From assembly GCF_023159225.1 (NCBI RefSeq), contig NC_063171.1, positions 39,897,378 through 39,961,377 on the forward strand: a stretch of 64,000 nucleotides of DNA. The letters are read 5' to 3'. A program made the translations under genes and the position numbers. This document shows, in pieces, positions 10,977 through 25,333 of the stretch. This DNA is from Perognathus longimembris pacificus (lineage: Eukaryota > Chordata > Mammalia > Rodentia > Heteromyidae). Each line of letters begins with the position of its first letter. Positions within the stretch are counted from its first letter, which is position 1. Below the pieces are notes generated by a model. The model saw only the letters and a list, made by a program, of their open reading frames with translations. It was not told the origin of the DNA and ran no database searches.

Positions 10977-13955
10977 CTGAGGCCCCCAGAGAGAGAGGAG
11001 AGAGAGAGAGAAAGAGAGGCCTATGACACAGTCCTCCTATATCATGATGCTCTTGTGGCGGGACTTTGTTTCAGGGACTCTGTTGCTCATAGCTTTGGTG
11101 ACCACCCCCATGGGGCCCTCACGGGTTACAAAATAAATAGACACAGACTATATGTCAGCCTGATTGCCTGGTCAAGGGGCTAAGGGAACAAAGCAAGAAT
11201 AAAACAGAACAGAAATAGAGCACCTGTGGCTTGCGCCTGTTATCCTAGCTACTCAGGAGGCTGAGATCTGAAAATTGTGGTTCAAGGCCTGCCTAGGCAG
11301 GAAAAGTCTGAGAGACTGTCATCTCCAATTAACTCCCACCACCACCACCATCACCACCACCACCACCACCACCACCACCAACAACAACAACAAAACCAAA
11401 ACCAAAACAAAACAACCCTCAAAAAACAGAAGTGGAGTTGTGTGGCTCAAGCAGCAGAGTGCTAGTGCTGAGGACAGACATTCAGGGACAGCGCCCAGAC
11501 CTGGAGTTCAAGCTGCAGAACTGGCACCAAAAAGAAGTAAATAAATAAATAAAAATAAAACAGAACAACTTCCTTTATCAGGGGGCTGTGAGGCAACCTC
11601 ATGATAGCAGGAAGAGTTTTCAAGGCCCCAGGAACTAGCATACACTGCTGACAGTGTTTCAGAGGAGCCTCACCTGAATAAATGTTCAGCACCTGGCATG
11701 AATGTGATTTAAGATACACAGCCATAAAAGCCTTGTTTGCATAGCCCCTCCCCTACTCATCCCTAGGAATAGATGAAAGCTGAAAGAGGCCAGGGATCCT
11801 GAACCATGGAGCTATGCCTGGGCCATTGTCAAGGAGCCAGGGTAGTTCAAACAGTTAAGAATAGGTTGAAGGGGGGGGCTGGGAATATGGCCTAGTGGTA
11901 AAGTGCTCGCCTTGTATACATGAAGCCCTGGGTTCGATTCCTCAGCACCACATATATAGAAAAAAGCCAGAAGTGGCACTGCGGCTCAAGTGGTAGAGTG
12001 CTAGCCTTGAGCAAAAAGAAGCCAGGGACAGCAGCTCAGGCCCTGAGTCCACACCCCAGGACTGGCAACAAAAACAAACAAACAAAAAAAGAATAGGTTG
12101 AAGTAAATAGCTGCTACCTGAGAGACCGGTGATATCCATCTTCGGCAAGTGTCTGGCTTTGAGGACCACCACTGTCATTCTCTGTGCCACAGGCTGATAT
12201 GACAGAGACACCTGGAGCTCCCCTCTGCTAATGCACTTCTGTAAGGGAGAAGCAGCAGGTGAGAATCCTGACAGAGGGAGCAGGAAAAGGTACAGATGTG
12301 TGCAGTGGCAAGGAAGAGAGTATGGAATGGGAAGTGAGGGTGGAGATGGCCTATATAGGCCTATATGAGGCCTATATAGGAATGATGTCCAAGCTCTGCT
12401 ATGGCTCTATTTGACAGAGAAGAGGAAAGGAAGTACAGCCATACTCCTGACATCAAATAAAACCACTGGCATGGAAGGCAACATGAACTCTGAAGCCAGA
12501 ATGAATGGCTTGGACTTAAATCAGCCTACTTTCCCTTTGCTTCCCTCCCCCGCCCCTTTCCTCCTCTCCCTTCTTTCTTTTGCCAGTATGAGGGGTTGAA
12601 TTCAGGGCCATACATTCATATTCAGCTTTTCTTCTCATGGCTGGCGCTCTACCTAAAAGTTAGGCTTTTAGTCTAGCATTTTTCTGGTTAATTTGAGACT
12701 TTTAGGGGCTTTCTTACTTGTTTAGCTATGAACTGTGATTCTCAGATCTCATGAGGCCTCCTGAGTAGCTTGAATTATAGGCATGAGCTACTGGTACCTG
12801 AGTGTCTTCCCTTCCTCCCCTTCCCTTTCCTACCTTTCTTTTCTCTCTGTTCCTGAGTTCTTTTTTACTCAAGACAAGTGCTCTACTACTCTTTTTTTTT
12901 TTTTTTTTTTTTTTTTTTGCCAGTCTTGGGGCTTGAGCTCAGGGCCTGAGCACTGTCCCTGGCTTCTTTTTGCTCAAGGGTAGCACTCTGCCACTTGAAC
13001 CACAGGACTTGCAGCTTTTTCTGTGTATATAGTGCTAAGGAATTGAACCCAGGGCTTCATTCATGCTGGGCAAGCACTACGCCACCTTCGCAGCCCAGGT
13101 TCTGTTTTTCACCAATCTCTCTCTTTCTCTCCTTTTTTTTTTTTTTTTTTTTTTTTTGTGGTTGGTTTGAACTTGGGGCTTGGGCACTGTCCTGAGCTCT
13201 TTTGCTCAAGGCTCTACCACTTTGACCCCACCACCACTTCTGTTTTTCTGGTGGTTGATTGGAGATAAGAGTCTCATGGCTTTTCCTGCCCAGGCTGGCT
13301 TTGAATCACCATCCTCAGATTTCAGCCTCCTCAGTAGCTAGGATTGCAGGCTTGAGCCACCAGTGCTTGGCGCCTCACATTTTTTATGATCGACAATTAG
13401 CTTGAGTTTTAATCTCAACGTTGTTACTTATTGAGCATACATCCTTGGGTAAGTCCTTGAACTGTCTGGAGGCTGTTCCTTCATGTCACAGGCGATATCC
13501 ATCCCTGTTTGACCTGCCTCCATGTGCACACTTCAGTGCCTTTCCCACATCAGTCCTCTCTGAGCCCCTCCTCTTTCTTCATATTTAAATTTTATTCCAG
13601 TCAGGTGCTGGCTAGAATATGTATATAATAATGAAAAGAACAAACAAAAAAAGCCCTCTAGTCCTCTAAAAACATTTTTTATGTTTTGCCACTCCTGGGG
13701 CTTGGACTCAGGGCCTGAGCACTGTCCCTGGCTTCTTTTTGCTCAAGGCTAGCACTCTGCCACTTGAGCCACAGCGCCACTTCTGGCCATTTTCTATACA
13801 TGTGGTGCTGAGGAATCGAACCCAGGGCTTCCTGTATAAGAGGCAAGCACTCTTGCCACTAGGCCATATTCCCAGCCCCTAAAGACATTTTAAACAATAC
13901 TTCAATATGCCTCCAACATCCAGGTGCTTGGAATTCATTGCTGATAGGACCAAGA

Positions 13956-14013
<58 letters not shown>

Positions 14014-16986
14014 GGTACTGGGGCTTGAACTTAGGGTCTTGTGTACTTGCTTAGTTTTCTCACTCACAGTTGGCCTTCTACCATTTACTCCACAGCTCCA
14101 CTCTGGCTCCTGGCTGGTTAATTGGAGATAAGGGCCTCACGGACTCCTCTGCCTGAGCTAATTTCAAACCTTGATCCTCTGATATCAGCTTTCTGAATAA
14201 GTAGCTAGAATTACAAGTATAAGCCACTCAAAGAGACTTCTTATTTGTATGTGTCAAAGAAATAACAAGTCTAAGTGCTCTGGCACCTGGGGAAGGCTTT
14301 GCCGGCTGATGCCTGGGCTGAGTTGACAGAGGGAAAGAAGCCATGAAGCAGTGAGTAGAGAAAAAGTCATGTCAGTTAGAGAAAAGGGACAGCCTGCCTT
14401 CACCCAGAGGGTGCACTCTGCTCAGAGAAGAGTGAAGGAAGAGAGGTTAATGTGCCGGAAGTTGGGGTGCTTGACAGGAAGCATGGGTCAGGAACCTGGA
14501 AAGTAGGGGTGAGTCACAGTGAGGAGCTGTGGGGAATCTGATAAAATAGCAAATCTGGAGGGGAACCAGGGTGAAACGAAGGAAGGGGTGACATTGTCCA
14601 AAAAAAATTGCACCCATTACCTGACATGGAATGGTAACCCCTCTGTATAACACCTTAATAATGACAATAAAATAATATTACAAAAGGAATGTAAAAAATA
14701 GCCAATCTACAGCACACAGACAAGGAAGTCTATACTCTAGGAGCAGCAAATTGGTTATCCTTCTATTAAATGATTATCATTTTCAACAAAGCTGGAGAGT
14801 GATCTATAGTAGTGAAAGACTAAAGTTAGAAAGCTCAGTGAAAAGGTAGCTACAAAAAACAGGCTAAGAACTGGGAGCTCGTGGTTCACCTCTGTAATCC
14901 TAGCTACTCAGGAGGCTGAAATCTGAGGATTGTGGTTCAAAGCCAGCCCAGGCAGGAATGTCTGTGACACTCTTATCTCCAATAAACTACCCAGAAAAAG
15001 CCAGAAGTGGTGCTGTGGTTCAAGTGGTACTCTTAAGCACAGAGAGGCTCAGTGATAGAACCCAGGCCCTGAGTTCAAGCCCTAGGACCAGAAATAAGCA
15101 AACAAACAAACAGAGAAAACAGGCTGGGCCAGGAATGTGGCTTAGTGGTAGAGTGCTTGCCTGGAATGCATGAAGCCCTGGGTTCAATTCCTCAGTACCA
15201 CCTAAATGGAAAAACCAGAAGTGTGGTTCTGTGGCAAGTGGTAGAGTGCTAGCCTTGAGCAAAAGAAGCTCAAGGATGGTGCCCAGGCCTGTATTTCAGG
15301 ACTGGGGCTTGGAAAGAAAAGAAAAGAAGGAAGGGAGGAAGGAAGGAAAAAGAAAAGAAAAGAAGAGAAAAAGAAAGAAGAAAAAAACAGGCTGAGAAAG
15401 AAACAATGGTGAATGGATCTAGGGTTATGGCAAGAGGACATGGAACAATGGCTGAAGATATTTCTCAGGAGAGATGGTAAGGATTTTCTACAGTTGGTTG
15501 GCCATTTGGATGTCAAATGTAAGGGAGATTGAAGAAGAAAAGGAATATTATTTCTTATATTTCTAGCTTAGAAAGTAAGGAAGACTGGGATAAGGAAAAT
15601 AAAAGTTGCTGAGGTTTGAGGACATTAGGACATAGTTAATTTTTGGACTATATAATTCCTTTGTATTAAACTTTATGCTTTTTATTCCTTAAAGCCCCCA
15701 AAGAAATGTGATCTCTGCAAAAATTCTCCTTAAATGGAGTAAAACTATACTGTATTTATCACCAGTCTATGTACGTCATAAAAGCACAGGAATGACTTAG
15801 CATCCACCCACGAAGTGCCAGGTCCTGTGCTAGAGGTACAGAAAGAGGATAATGGGGAGCCTACCCCCAAGAAACTCCCACATTAGAACACTACCTTCTC
15901 AGCACATGTAGAGCAGGAAAGAATGGCAGCAGCAACTAAGCTACTTAGATCATCAATGAAAACCAAGAAGCAGACCTCATAGCTTGTGCTTTGATGGTAG
16001 ACCATAACTTATCTCAAAGAATAAAATACTCATAATACTTCATATGATTTAAAGAAATTTCATTTGGGCCAGGTGCAGGTGGCTCACACCTATAATCTTA
16101 GCTATTCAGGAGGCTGAGATCTGAGGAGCATGGTTCAAAGCCAGCCTGGGCAGAAATGTCTTTGAGACTCTTCTCTCTAAATAACCACCAAAAAGCCAGA
16201 AGTGGAGGTGTGGCTCAAGTGGCAGAGTGCTAGTCTTGAGTGAAAATGCTAAGGGAACATGCCTCAGCCCTGAATTCAAGTCCCAGTAATGGCACAGTTT
16301 CAAAGGATGTTTTCCTTCTTATGTGCAAGCATTCTGGTCTTGTATGGTCAACTCTGTTCAGGAACTGCTGACTTACTACATCTGATGCCAACATCTTTTA
16401 TAAACATGCTAGCCTTATGATAAGGCTGAAGGACTTTTCATGCTTGAGTTATAGAGAAAGCACAAGAGTGGGGTGGAGTAGAAGAAAGATATATCGGGGG
16501 CTAGGAATGTGGCTTAGTGGTAGAGTGCTTGCTTAGCATGCATGAAGCCCTGGGTTTGATTCCTCAGCACCACCTACACAGAAAAAGCCAGAAGTGGATC
16601 TGTGGCTCAAGAGGTGGAGTGCTAGCCTTGAGCACAAAGAAGCCAGGGACAGTGCTCAGGCCCTGATTCCAAGCCCCAGGACTAGCAAAAAAGAAAGAAA
16701 GAAGGAAAGACATATCCACTTCAGCAGGCAATAGGCTAAGTTAACTCTGTATTATAGGCTTAGGCAAAACATTTCTCAAATGATCAACATGTTTTCCTGA
16801 AGAGCTGAGTAGTTCTATTCAAAGGTTGAGGTAGCAAAGGGGAAAGACACAAATTGAAGACAGTGGGACATTATAGTCACCCACCAAGCTTTAGGTTTTA
16901 GTAAGGAGTCAATGCCTTTAGCAAAAGGGGCCTTCAAGTTTTTACAGTGTGTTCTAGGCAACTATTATAACTGCATCAGAGAACTA

Positions 16987-17026
<40 letters not shown>

Positions 17027-17709
17027 TGGGGCTTCTTCTCAGGGCCTGGGCACTGTCCCTGAGTTGCTTTTGCTCAAGACTACCTCTCTACTACTTGAGC
17101 CATAGCTCTACTTCCTACTTTTTTGGCAGTTATTGGAGATAAGAATCTTACAGTCTTGGGCTGGGAATGTGGCTTAGTGGTAGAGTGCTGTGCTCAAGCC
17201 CTGAGTCCAAGCCCCAGGACTGGCAGAAAAAAAAAAAAATCTTATAGACTTTCCTACCTGTGCTGGCTTCTAACTGCTATTCTCAGATCTCAGCCTCCTG
17301 AGTTGTTAAGACTACAGGTGTAAGCCACTGGTGCCCAGCTAGAACTAGCGATTCTTTTTTTCTTTTGCAAGTCCTGGGGCTTGAACTCAGGGCCTAGGCA
17401 TGGTCTCTGAGCTTCTTTTCCACAGGCTAGAACTCCATCACTTGAGCCACAGAGCCACTTCTGGCTTTTTCTGAAATGAACTTGGGACTTCATGCATGCT
17501 AGTCAAGCACTCTACCACTAAGCCCTGTGATTCTTAAGTCGATTAAAGTAAGTGAATCTAGAGAGTTTATTTAAGTTTTCCTTAAGTAGTAACTCACTCT
17601 TGTCTTTATTATTTGGGTAGTCATCTCAAGTTCTACTAAGTTTTAGCTTTTGTCTGTATACATTCTGGCTTTATGGCTTAAATGGATATTTTATGATAAG
17701 CTATTGCAA

Positions 17710-17766
<57 letters not shown>

Positions 17767-17919
17767 CGTGCGCTGATAATGGGGTTTGAACTCTGGATCT
17801 GGGCACTGTCCCATAGCTTTGTAGCTCAAGGCTGGCATGCTACCACTACAGCTCTACTTCTGGCTTTTTTGGTGGTTGATTGGAAATAAGAGTATTTAGA
17901 TGTTCAGAGCTCAGCTTTC

Positions 17920-17975
<56 letters not shown>

Positions 17976-20900
17976 TGATACTGGGGCTTGAAATCACACC
18001 CTCAAGTTCTAGCTTGGCTTTTTTGCTCAAGGATGGTGGCTCTGCACTTGAACCATATCTCTGCTCCAGCTTTTTTTTTTTTTTTTTGGTTGGTTGGTTG
18101 TGGGGCTTGAACTCAGGGCCTGGGTACTGTCCCTGAGTGTTATTGCTCAAAGCTAACACTCTACCACCTTGAGCCACAGCACTATTTCTAGTTTTCCAGT
18201 GGTTAACTGGAGATAATTTCACAGACATTCCTGCCTGGGCTGGCTTTGAATAGCAATTCTCAGATCTCAGCCTCCTAAGAAGCTAGGATTACAGGCGTGA
18301 GCCAGTGGTGCCAGGCTTCACTCTGACTTTTTGCTGGCTAATGGGAGACAAAGGTCTCACAGATTTTCTTGCCCTGGCTGGCTTTGAACTGTGATCCTCT
18401 CATCTCTGGTTGCCATAAGCTTTTCATGGGTACAGAATTAATTTTTTCCCCCTTGGGGAGGTCCTTACTTTTTGTTTTAAAATAACAAAGAGGGTTTGTT
18501 TTTTTTTTAATGTGCCAGTCCTAGGGCTTGCCCTCAGGGCCTGGGCTCTGTCTCTGAGATCCTCTGTGTGCGTTTTCTGAGTAGAGATAAGAGGCTCATG
18601 GACTTTACTGCTCAGGCTGGCTTGGAACCATTATCCTTAGATCTCAGCCTCCTGAGTAGCTAGGATTATAGATGTCAACCCCCAGAGCCCAGTAGAGGGT
18701 TTTGTTTTGTTTTGTGCTGTGGGGGGACCAAACCCAGTTTCCATTTTACTTATAAGAATAAAATTGATTATAAGATTATGGCTTTGACACAGGCATGGTG
18801 GTACCTGCCTGGAGGATGGCAAGTTTGAGCCCATCTTGGGTAACAGGGAGGCCTTGCCTTAAAAAAAAAATACCAGCAAGATCAGATTATAGTTTAGATT
18901 TTCCTGGTTACATGTCTGTGTTTTAAGTCATCCTTGTAATTAAAAAGTCCTTATCATCAAAAGCCTCCTGCTCCTTTCCTAGTTCTTTGGGAAAGCAGGG
19001 GAATTTCCAATTGCCCTTTCAATTGTGTTCTCCTCTAAAATCACTCCTCAGGCAACTGTTCTGCCTCTGATCCCTTCCTTCACCTTGGGCTGTGTGGCTT
19101 GGGCAGAGTGCCCATCCCCACTCACTGCCCCTTTGTGATTCTCCAGTCTGCAGCCATACCACCACCTGAATGCCATTCCACCCAGGGCCAGAGTTGCAAG
19201 TTGTCCCTCCCTCCCTTTCTCTTTCCACGCATTTCCCATTCCAAGTAGTACAGTCAATGGCTCTTTCTTTTGAAAAGATGCATTGAGGCCAGGGAGTAAG
19301 GCTCTGTTTCCCAGCCCCTGGGCCTGGTGAGACAATGACCCTGTTGGGAAATAGGAAGACAAGGGGAGAAAAGACTTTAGCTATGCCTGGCAGAGCCTGT
19401 GCTCTCAGACAGCACGTTTCTTCCTTGGTGGAATTGAGGAACCAGACACAGGGACCTAAAGGATGCAACAAGATAAATGAAAGACTAGGGGAAGATAAGT
19501 CTGATTCCTTCCAGAGCAACTTCTTGCAGAGTGATTTACTAGTCACTTCCCTAGGTGGACATTTGGGCCCTCCATATGTTTTTATTTGGGAGTAGAAGTC
19601 CTGAGAGCCACCATTCCTCTAAATCACCATGAGGAAACAAAAGAAACAAAACCTTAACATTCAACCACTGCGCTCTCATATACATCAGTAACAAGTCTCT
19701 TTATGCTCCTAGAAAATTGGCATTCCTTTTTCTTTCTCTCTTTTTAGTTCCTGTGGCGAGACTGGATGACCTCTAAGGTCCTTGTAAATCTGAGATTGCA
19801 AGAATCATCTCATTCCCATGACCATTGTTCCTGGCATCCACATGACCTGAAGAAATTACAAGGCAATCTAACAACCCTGTATTTTTTACTTTGTCAGTCA
19901 TTCCTTCCCCATTGTTCTCTCTTTATCCCCTACCTCCAGTACCCCCTTTCTCTTCTGTGGGAGATTTATTATGGGAATGTTAATTTACTTAATTATCATC
20001 TGAGTAAAACATAAGAAAATCATATAAAAATTAGTTCCAAAGGCTAACTCAGAGATGTTGAGCATAGTTGATATTGCCATTTCCGTTTTCCTTTCATAAT
20101 AGTTAAGAATCATTTGTTTTTGTTTTTGTTTTCCCCTCAGTCCTGGGGCATGGACTCAGGGCCAGAGCACTGTCCCTGGCTTCATTTTGCTCAAGGCTAG
20201 CACTCTATCTCTTGAGCCACAGCACCATGTCAGGCTTTTCCTGTTTATGTGGTGCTGAGTGAAGAATTGACCCCATCCAGTTTTCCCAGGCCCATACAGG
20301 CATTAGGCAAAACCCCAGGTATGAACTGACCTTCTTTGATGTGCAGGTGGGGCAATTCACCTAAGCCCATCTGTATACAATCCAAGGACAAACCACCAAC
20401 TTCCTAGACCTAGTGGCGCTTTCAATAACCTCTGCCTCCTTGCTCAGACCCCTTATAAGCCTGGTCCCAAATTCACCCCCTTGCACAACCTCCAAACCCA
20501 CTGCAAGGTCTGTGCCCCTCGCTGTTCCACAATAAACAGTCCTCGCCTGTTGATGATCTTTTCCATTCTCCATTTTTCCAACACTGAGGAGTGGAACCCA
20601 GGGCTTTGTGCATGCTAGGCAAGCACTCTCCTGTAAGCCTCATCCCCAGTAGGTATCAGTCAGGACAATGGAGGGGTCTTGCTATGTTGCCCAGATGGTC
20701 TCAAACTCCTGCACTCAAATGATCCTCCTATCTCAGCGAAGCAGCTGGGAATGTACAAGTACGGTGTGTGCCTGACTCCAGGCACATCTTTTGGTGTTGT
20801 TATTGTTGGTTGGTTGTGGGGCTTGAACTCAGCGCCTGAATGCTGTTCCTGAGCTTTTTTGCTCAAGGCTAGCCCTCTACCCCTTTGAGACACAGCCCTA

Positions 20901-23900
20901 CTATTGGTTTTCTGGTGGTTGATTGAAGATAAGTCTCCAAGCCTTTCCTGCCTTGGCCGGCTTTGAACCACAAGCCTCAGATCTCAGCCTCCTGAGTAGC
21001 TAGGATTACAGGCATGAGCCACAGGAGCCCAGCTACTTTATTTTTGATGTTCCTTACATCTTTCTGTCTATTTATGAGATGAAAGTGTGCTCAGGAGTGA
21101 CCACATTAGCTTTGATGATCCAGCCTAGAGGGGGCGTAAGGCCTAAGGTCAAGCAGTAAAATGGACTAGAGTCAGAAATGATGACTTGTCCTGAGTTTCC
21201 CCAAATGGCTTACACTATTGTAGTAGAAGACAAGAGATGCATTTTTCTATTAAAGAGTAATGCATAGGAGATTACATAGAGAAATACAACTAATGTTAAT
21301 TAATTGATTAGTTATGGCAACCTATGCCTCCCATAGCTGGGATTATAAGCATGCACCACCATTTCCCTATTCTTTGAGATAGGATCTTGATAACTTTTTG
21401 CTTGGGCTGGCTCCAAATTGCAATCCTCTTATCTCTCTTTTTTTTTTTTTTTTTTTTTTTTTACCAGTCCTGAGGCTTGGACTCAGGGCCTGAGCACTGT
21501 CCCTGGCTTCTTTTTGCTCAAGGCTAGCACTCTGCCACTTGAGCCACAGCGCCACTTCTGGCTGTTTTCTGTATATGTGGTGGTGGGGAATTGAACCCAG
21601 GGTCTCATGTACATGAGGCAAGCACTCTTGCCACTAGGCCATATCCCCAGCCCCATCAATGCTCCTATCTCAACCTTCCAAGTAGCAAGGATTTTAGGTA
21701 GAACCATTGCCCCTCATCCAGAAATGCAATTCTTACTGGTTATCACCCTGGAATCTTTGGAGGCAGATAATTTTGATCCACGCTATAAGAGAATGTCTTA
21801 CATAGTCCAGGAAAAATCTCTTTGTCTCTCTGTCTCTGTTTCTCTCATTTTTTTGCCAGTCCTGGGGCTTGAACTCAGGGCCTATGCAATGCCCTTTGCT
21901 TCCTTTTTTTTTTTTTTTTTGCCAGTTTTGGGCCTTGGACTCAGGGCCTGAGCACTGTCCCTGGCTTCTCTTTGCTCAAGGCTAGCACTCGAGCCATAGC
22001 GTCACTTCTGGCCGTTTTCTATATATGTGGTGCTGGGGAATCAAACCCAGGGCCTCACGTATATGAGTCAAGACTTGCCACTAGGCCATATTCCCAGCCC
22101 TGTCCTTTGCTCCTTTTTGCTCAGGGCTAGTACTCTACTACTTGAGCCATAGCACCACTTCTGGCTTTTTCTGTTTATGTGGTACTGAGGAATTGAACCC
22201 AAGGCTTCATGCATGCTAGGTAAGAACTCCACCACTAGGCTACATTCCCAGCCCAGACTCTCTCTCTTTTTCCAGTACTAGGGCTTGAACTCAGGGCCTG
22301 GAGCTCTTGCTTGGCTTTTCATTCAAGGCTGGTGCTCTACTGCTTGAGCCATACTTCTACTTCCAAGGAGGGGAAAATCTCTTTACAGGCAGTGTGGAAT
22401 GTCCAGGGCAGCTCCAACTAATGCATCTCAAGAGGAGAGCCCAAAAGGGAAGATTATTTGCTATAATAGGAAGGATTTGGGGTACACATTCTCAGGGATG
22501 AGTTACTAGAGAATGCCAGGCATGGTGCAGATGGAATTCAGTCCCACCAATAGGCCCTGGAAGAAGAACAAGGGCTTAGAAAGCCTAGGCTTGAGAGTCC
22601 TGGGCCTGCACAGGTACTGGCATTCTGTCTGGGGGCCGTTCCGGGGGGATGTATTGCTCAGGATCCTAGCCATGGCTTATTCTCTGTGAAAGGAGTTAAT
22701 AAAGTGGAAAGAAACTTGGCTCTCACCAAGAGCCCCTGGCAGTTTAGCAAATGCTATTGTCTGTGCTCTCTGCCCAGTGCCCTGGATTTGAGGTTGTTTT
22801 GTTCCCAGCCCAAATCAGTCCTTTTCTTTGCCAGTCTCTTCCCAGCTTCAGCTTGGCCCAGAGCCATCGTTTCCCTCCCTCCCTCCCTCCCTCCCCAGCC
22901 TTCGTCCGCAAGCAGTTGAGCTGTCTGGGGAAATCTGGCTGGCTGGCGGCTTTGTCAGGCTGAGATGATGGGAAGGGTGTGCTGGGAAAGATTCCTCTCT
23001 GAGGAGAGAGATAAAGGTAGGAGTGGGGGACTGGAGCTGCTGTAGATGGGAGATAGGAAAGGGAGAAGGGATGGCAGAGCCCAGAGGAAAGAGGTGAGTG
23101 AGAGGAAAAGGCAGAGAAGCTCCAGTTACTTCTTCAGTTTCTGTTCACCCACTGATCCCAACCTCAGGATACAAACATTGCAGTGTTGAACTCCAGGATG
23201 TCTTATGGTATGCTGGCATAGGACAAGTGCCAACTTCACTCTCTGACCCAGTATTTGAATATTCTTCATCATTCATAGGCTTCCCTGCCCTGCCCCCCCG
23301 CTCCCCCCAGGTGGAAGTGAGCATGGTAGGTGGCAGTAGCACTTTCTTGGGACATGACTGGGCTGACTGCAGTGGGACAGGTGCAGAGAAGTATGAATGT
23401 GCCCAGAGCATGTGCTCCCTGCCACCCTACCACCCCTCAGTCTGGCACAGGATCCCTGTCTAGTGGGCAGGCCTTGCTGGCAGTCCCTGTTCACTCACTC
23501 CGCTCTTCAGTTCCAGGAACTTCTCTGCCAATTCTGATCCCTCAGCTCCTCTCTGAGTCTTTCCTGAATTTCCTTCTGCACTGTCAGACTTCTCGTCTTT
23601 TTTCACTTTGTTAAAACAAAATATAAACACCTAAAAATCACTATGCCTCTCAAGGATCAAACTTCACTAACATAAACATAGAAATCATCATACTTTTTTT
23701 AAGTTTTTGAGATAGAGCCATGATAAATGGCCAGACTAGTCTTGAACTTGCAATCTGGGATTTGAGGTGTGTGTCACACCTAGGTCATTACAGTCAGAAT
23801 TTGGTAAAGGATTACTATGTGCTAGGAACCAACAGATTCATCCATTTTAGTTTGTTCCCAACATCAAGCTGAAATTTGGACTGTGCTGGAGTCAAAATCT

Positions 23901-24560
23901 TTGCAATTAACCATTTAAATTCCAAAATAGGAATTAAACTCTAGGTTTGAAATATAAAGAAGTAGTGAGGTATGCTGGTATATATCAGTAATTCCAGAAC
24001 TTGTGAGGCTGAGACAAGAGAATCATGAGTTTGAGGCTAGCCTGGGTTAAAGGGTTATAGGTTTATAGAGCAAGCCCTTGTCTAAAAATAAAGAAGAAAA
24101 GGAAGAGGAGGAAGAGGAAGAAGAGAGGAGGAGGAGGAGCAGGAGGAAGAAGAATAAAAAGCAGGAAAAATGTGAAAAAGTGTGCTTTGCATGGTTAGTG
24201 GGTTCCAGGTGCCTTCTAGAAGCATCATGTGGCAGCAATGGGGAGATGGGGTTTGGGAGAGGGACACTGGCCACACTGAGGTAGTGCTTCTCAGGTTAAT
24301 TAATGGATACTGATTATGCTACAGGTTATCCCAGTTTTGTTGGAATATCTTCCTGATTTTCAAATTAACCTATTGGTGTAACTATCTCAAAGGCTCAATG
24401 ATCTAGAAAACATTGGGTGTCTACTGCACATCCAAAGTAGAGGTAGGGATAGGGTGAATTGTAAATGAATAATCTCTGAGTAAACAGTAATGCTTAATAT
24501 TGCTAGCAAGTACATGAAACAGAATGAACATCTCCAAGGACCTTGAGAGTAATGCTAGAA

Positions 24561-24615
<55 letters not shown>

Positions 24616-25278
24616 TGTTTTGTGTGCATGCAGGTTATAGGTTGTACTAGAAATTAGAATAGTTGGGCCAGGAAAAATGAATACATAAAGCATTAAGGAT
24701 CTCTTTTATAGTACCTGCCACACTGTCTATTGACAAAAGTGTTTGTCTTTCTCCTCTAATAAAGTGAGAACTCCTCAAGGCAATAATATGCCAAGGATAT
24801 TATCTGGTTGGATTCTCATAACGTTGTAAGGAAGGCAATGTTATTAACTGAGGAAACAGAGACTTAGAGGAGTTCGGTAACTCATTCATTGTCACACAGT
24901 TAGAAAACCATAAGCTACAGAGTAAAGTTAGGCAGTCCAAGAACTTCACCGCAGAACTACTCTGCCTCCCAACTATGAAAAAAATGAATGATCCAGAGGC
25001 ATAGTGTGGAGGCTCACTGTTTCCACTCCTGAAATTAATTCAAGAGCTAATAATGCTGCCCCAGTGGCAGTGGGGAAAGTAGACAGTGTAGAGGGCTCAT
25101 AGCTTTCTAATTCAAACAGAGGAGAGAAGGAATGGAGAGGGGAGAGGAGAGATGACTGTGGCAAAGGTTTGTGCCTGGAAGGTGAAGCAATTAGCAAAAA
25201 ATACCTACAAAAAGACACATACATAATAATTATTCTTAGGTTTGGGTTGGAAAAAGGAAGTAGAGGACATAATCACTG

Positions 25279-25333
<55 letters not shown>

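Larger units (their letters stand above)
12239..20254 (-). other. SYT11: SYT11 intron 2, exon 3-proximal part
   Basis: Reverse B1-ID SINEs lie at about 12570-12810, 13130-13375, 14012-14235, 17025-17330 (split by an ID-ID fragment), 17763-17890, 18080-18320 and 18500-18690. Forward B1-ID copies are at about 14870-15110 and 16068-16300. ID-ID copies are at about 12890-13100, 13686-13878, 15120-15300, 16495-16700 and 17360-17525. (GT)n runs lie at 13959-14012, 16989-17025, 17714-17763 and 17922-17973. An unclassified retroposon tail is at about 14560-14690. Unique stretches without recognised features are 13380-13680, 15400-16065 (with an L2-like piece near 15790-15900) and 18900-20110. Confidence 0.7.

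Noticed and set aside
19019..19546. A 175-codon open frame on the minus strand in SYT11 intron 2
   Set aside because: It has no recognisable domain, no splice context and no homologue that I know; a frame of this length is expected by chance in a GC-richer intron stretch.
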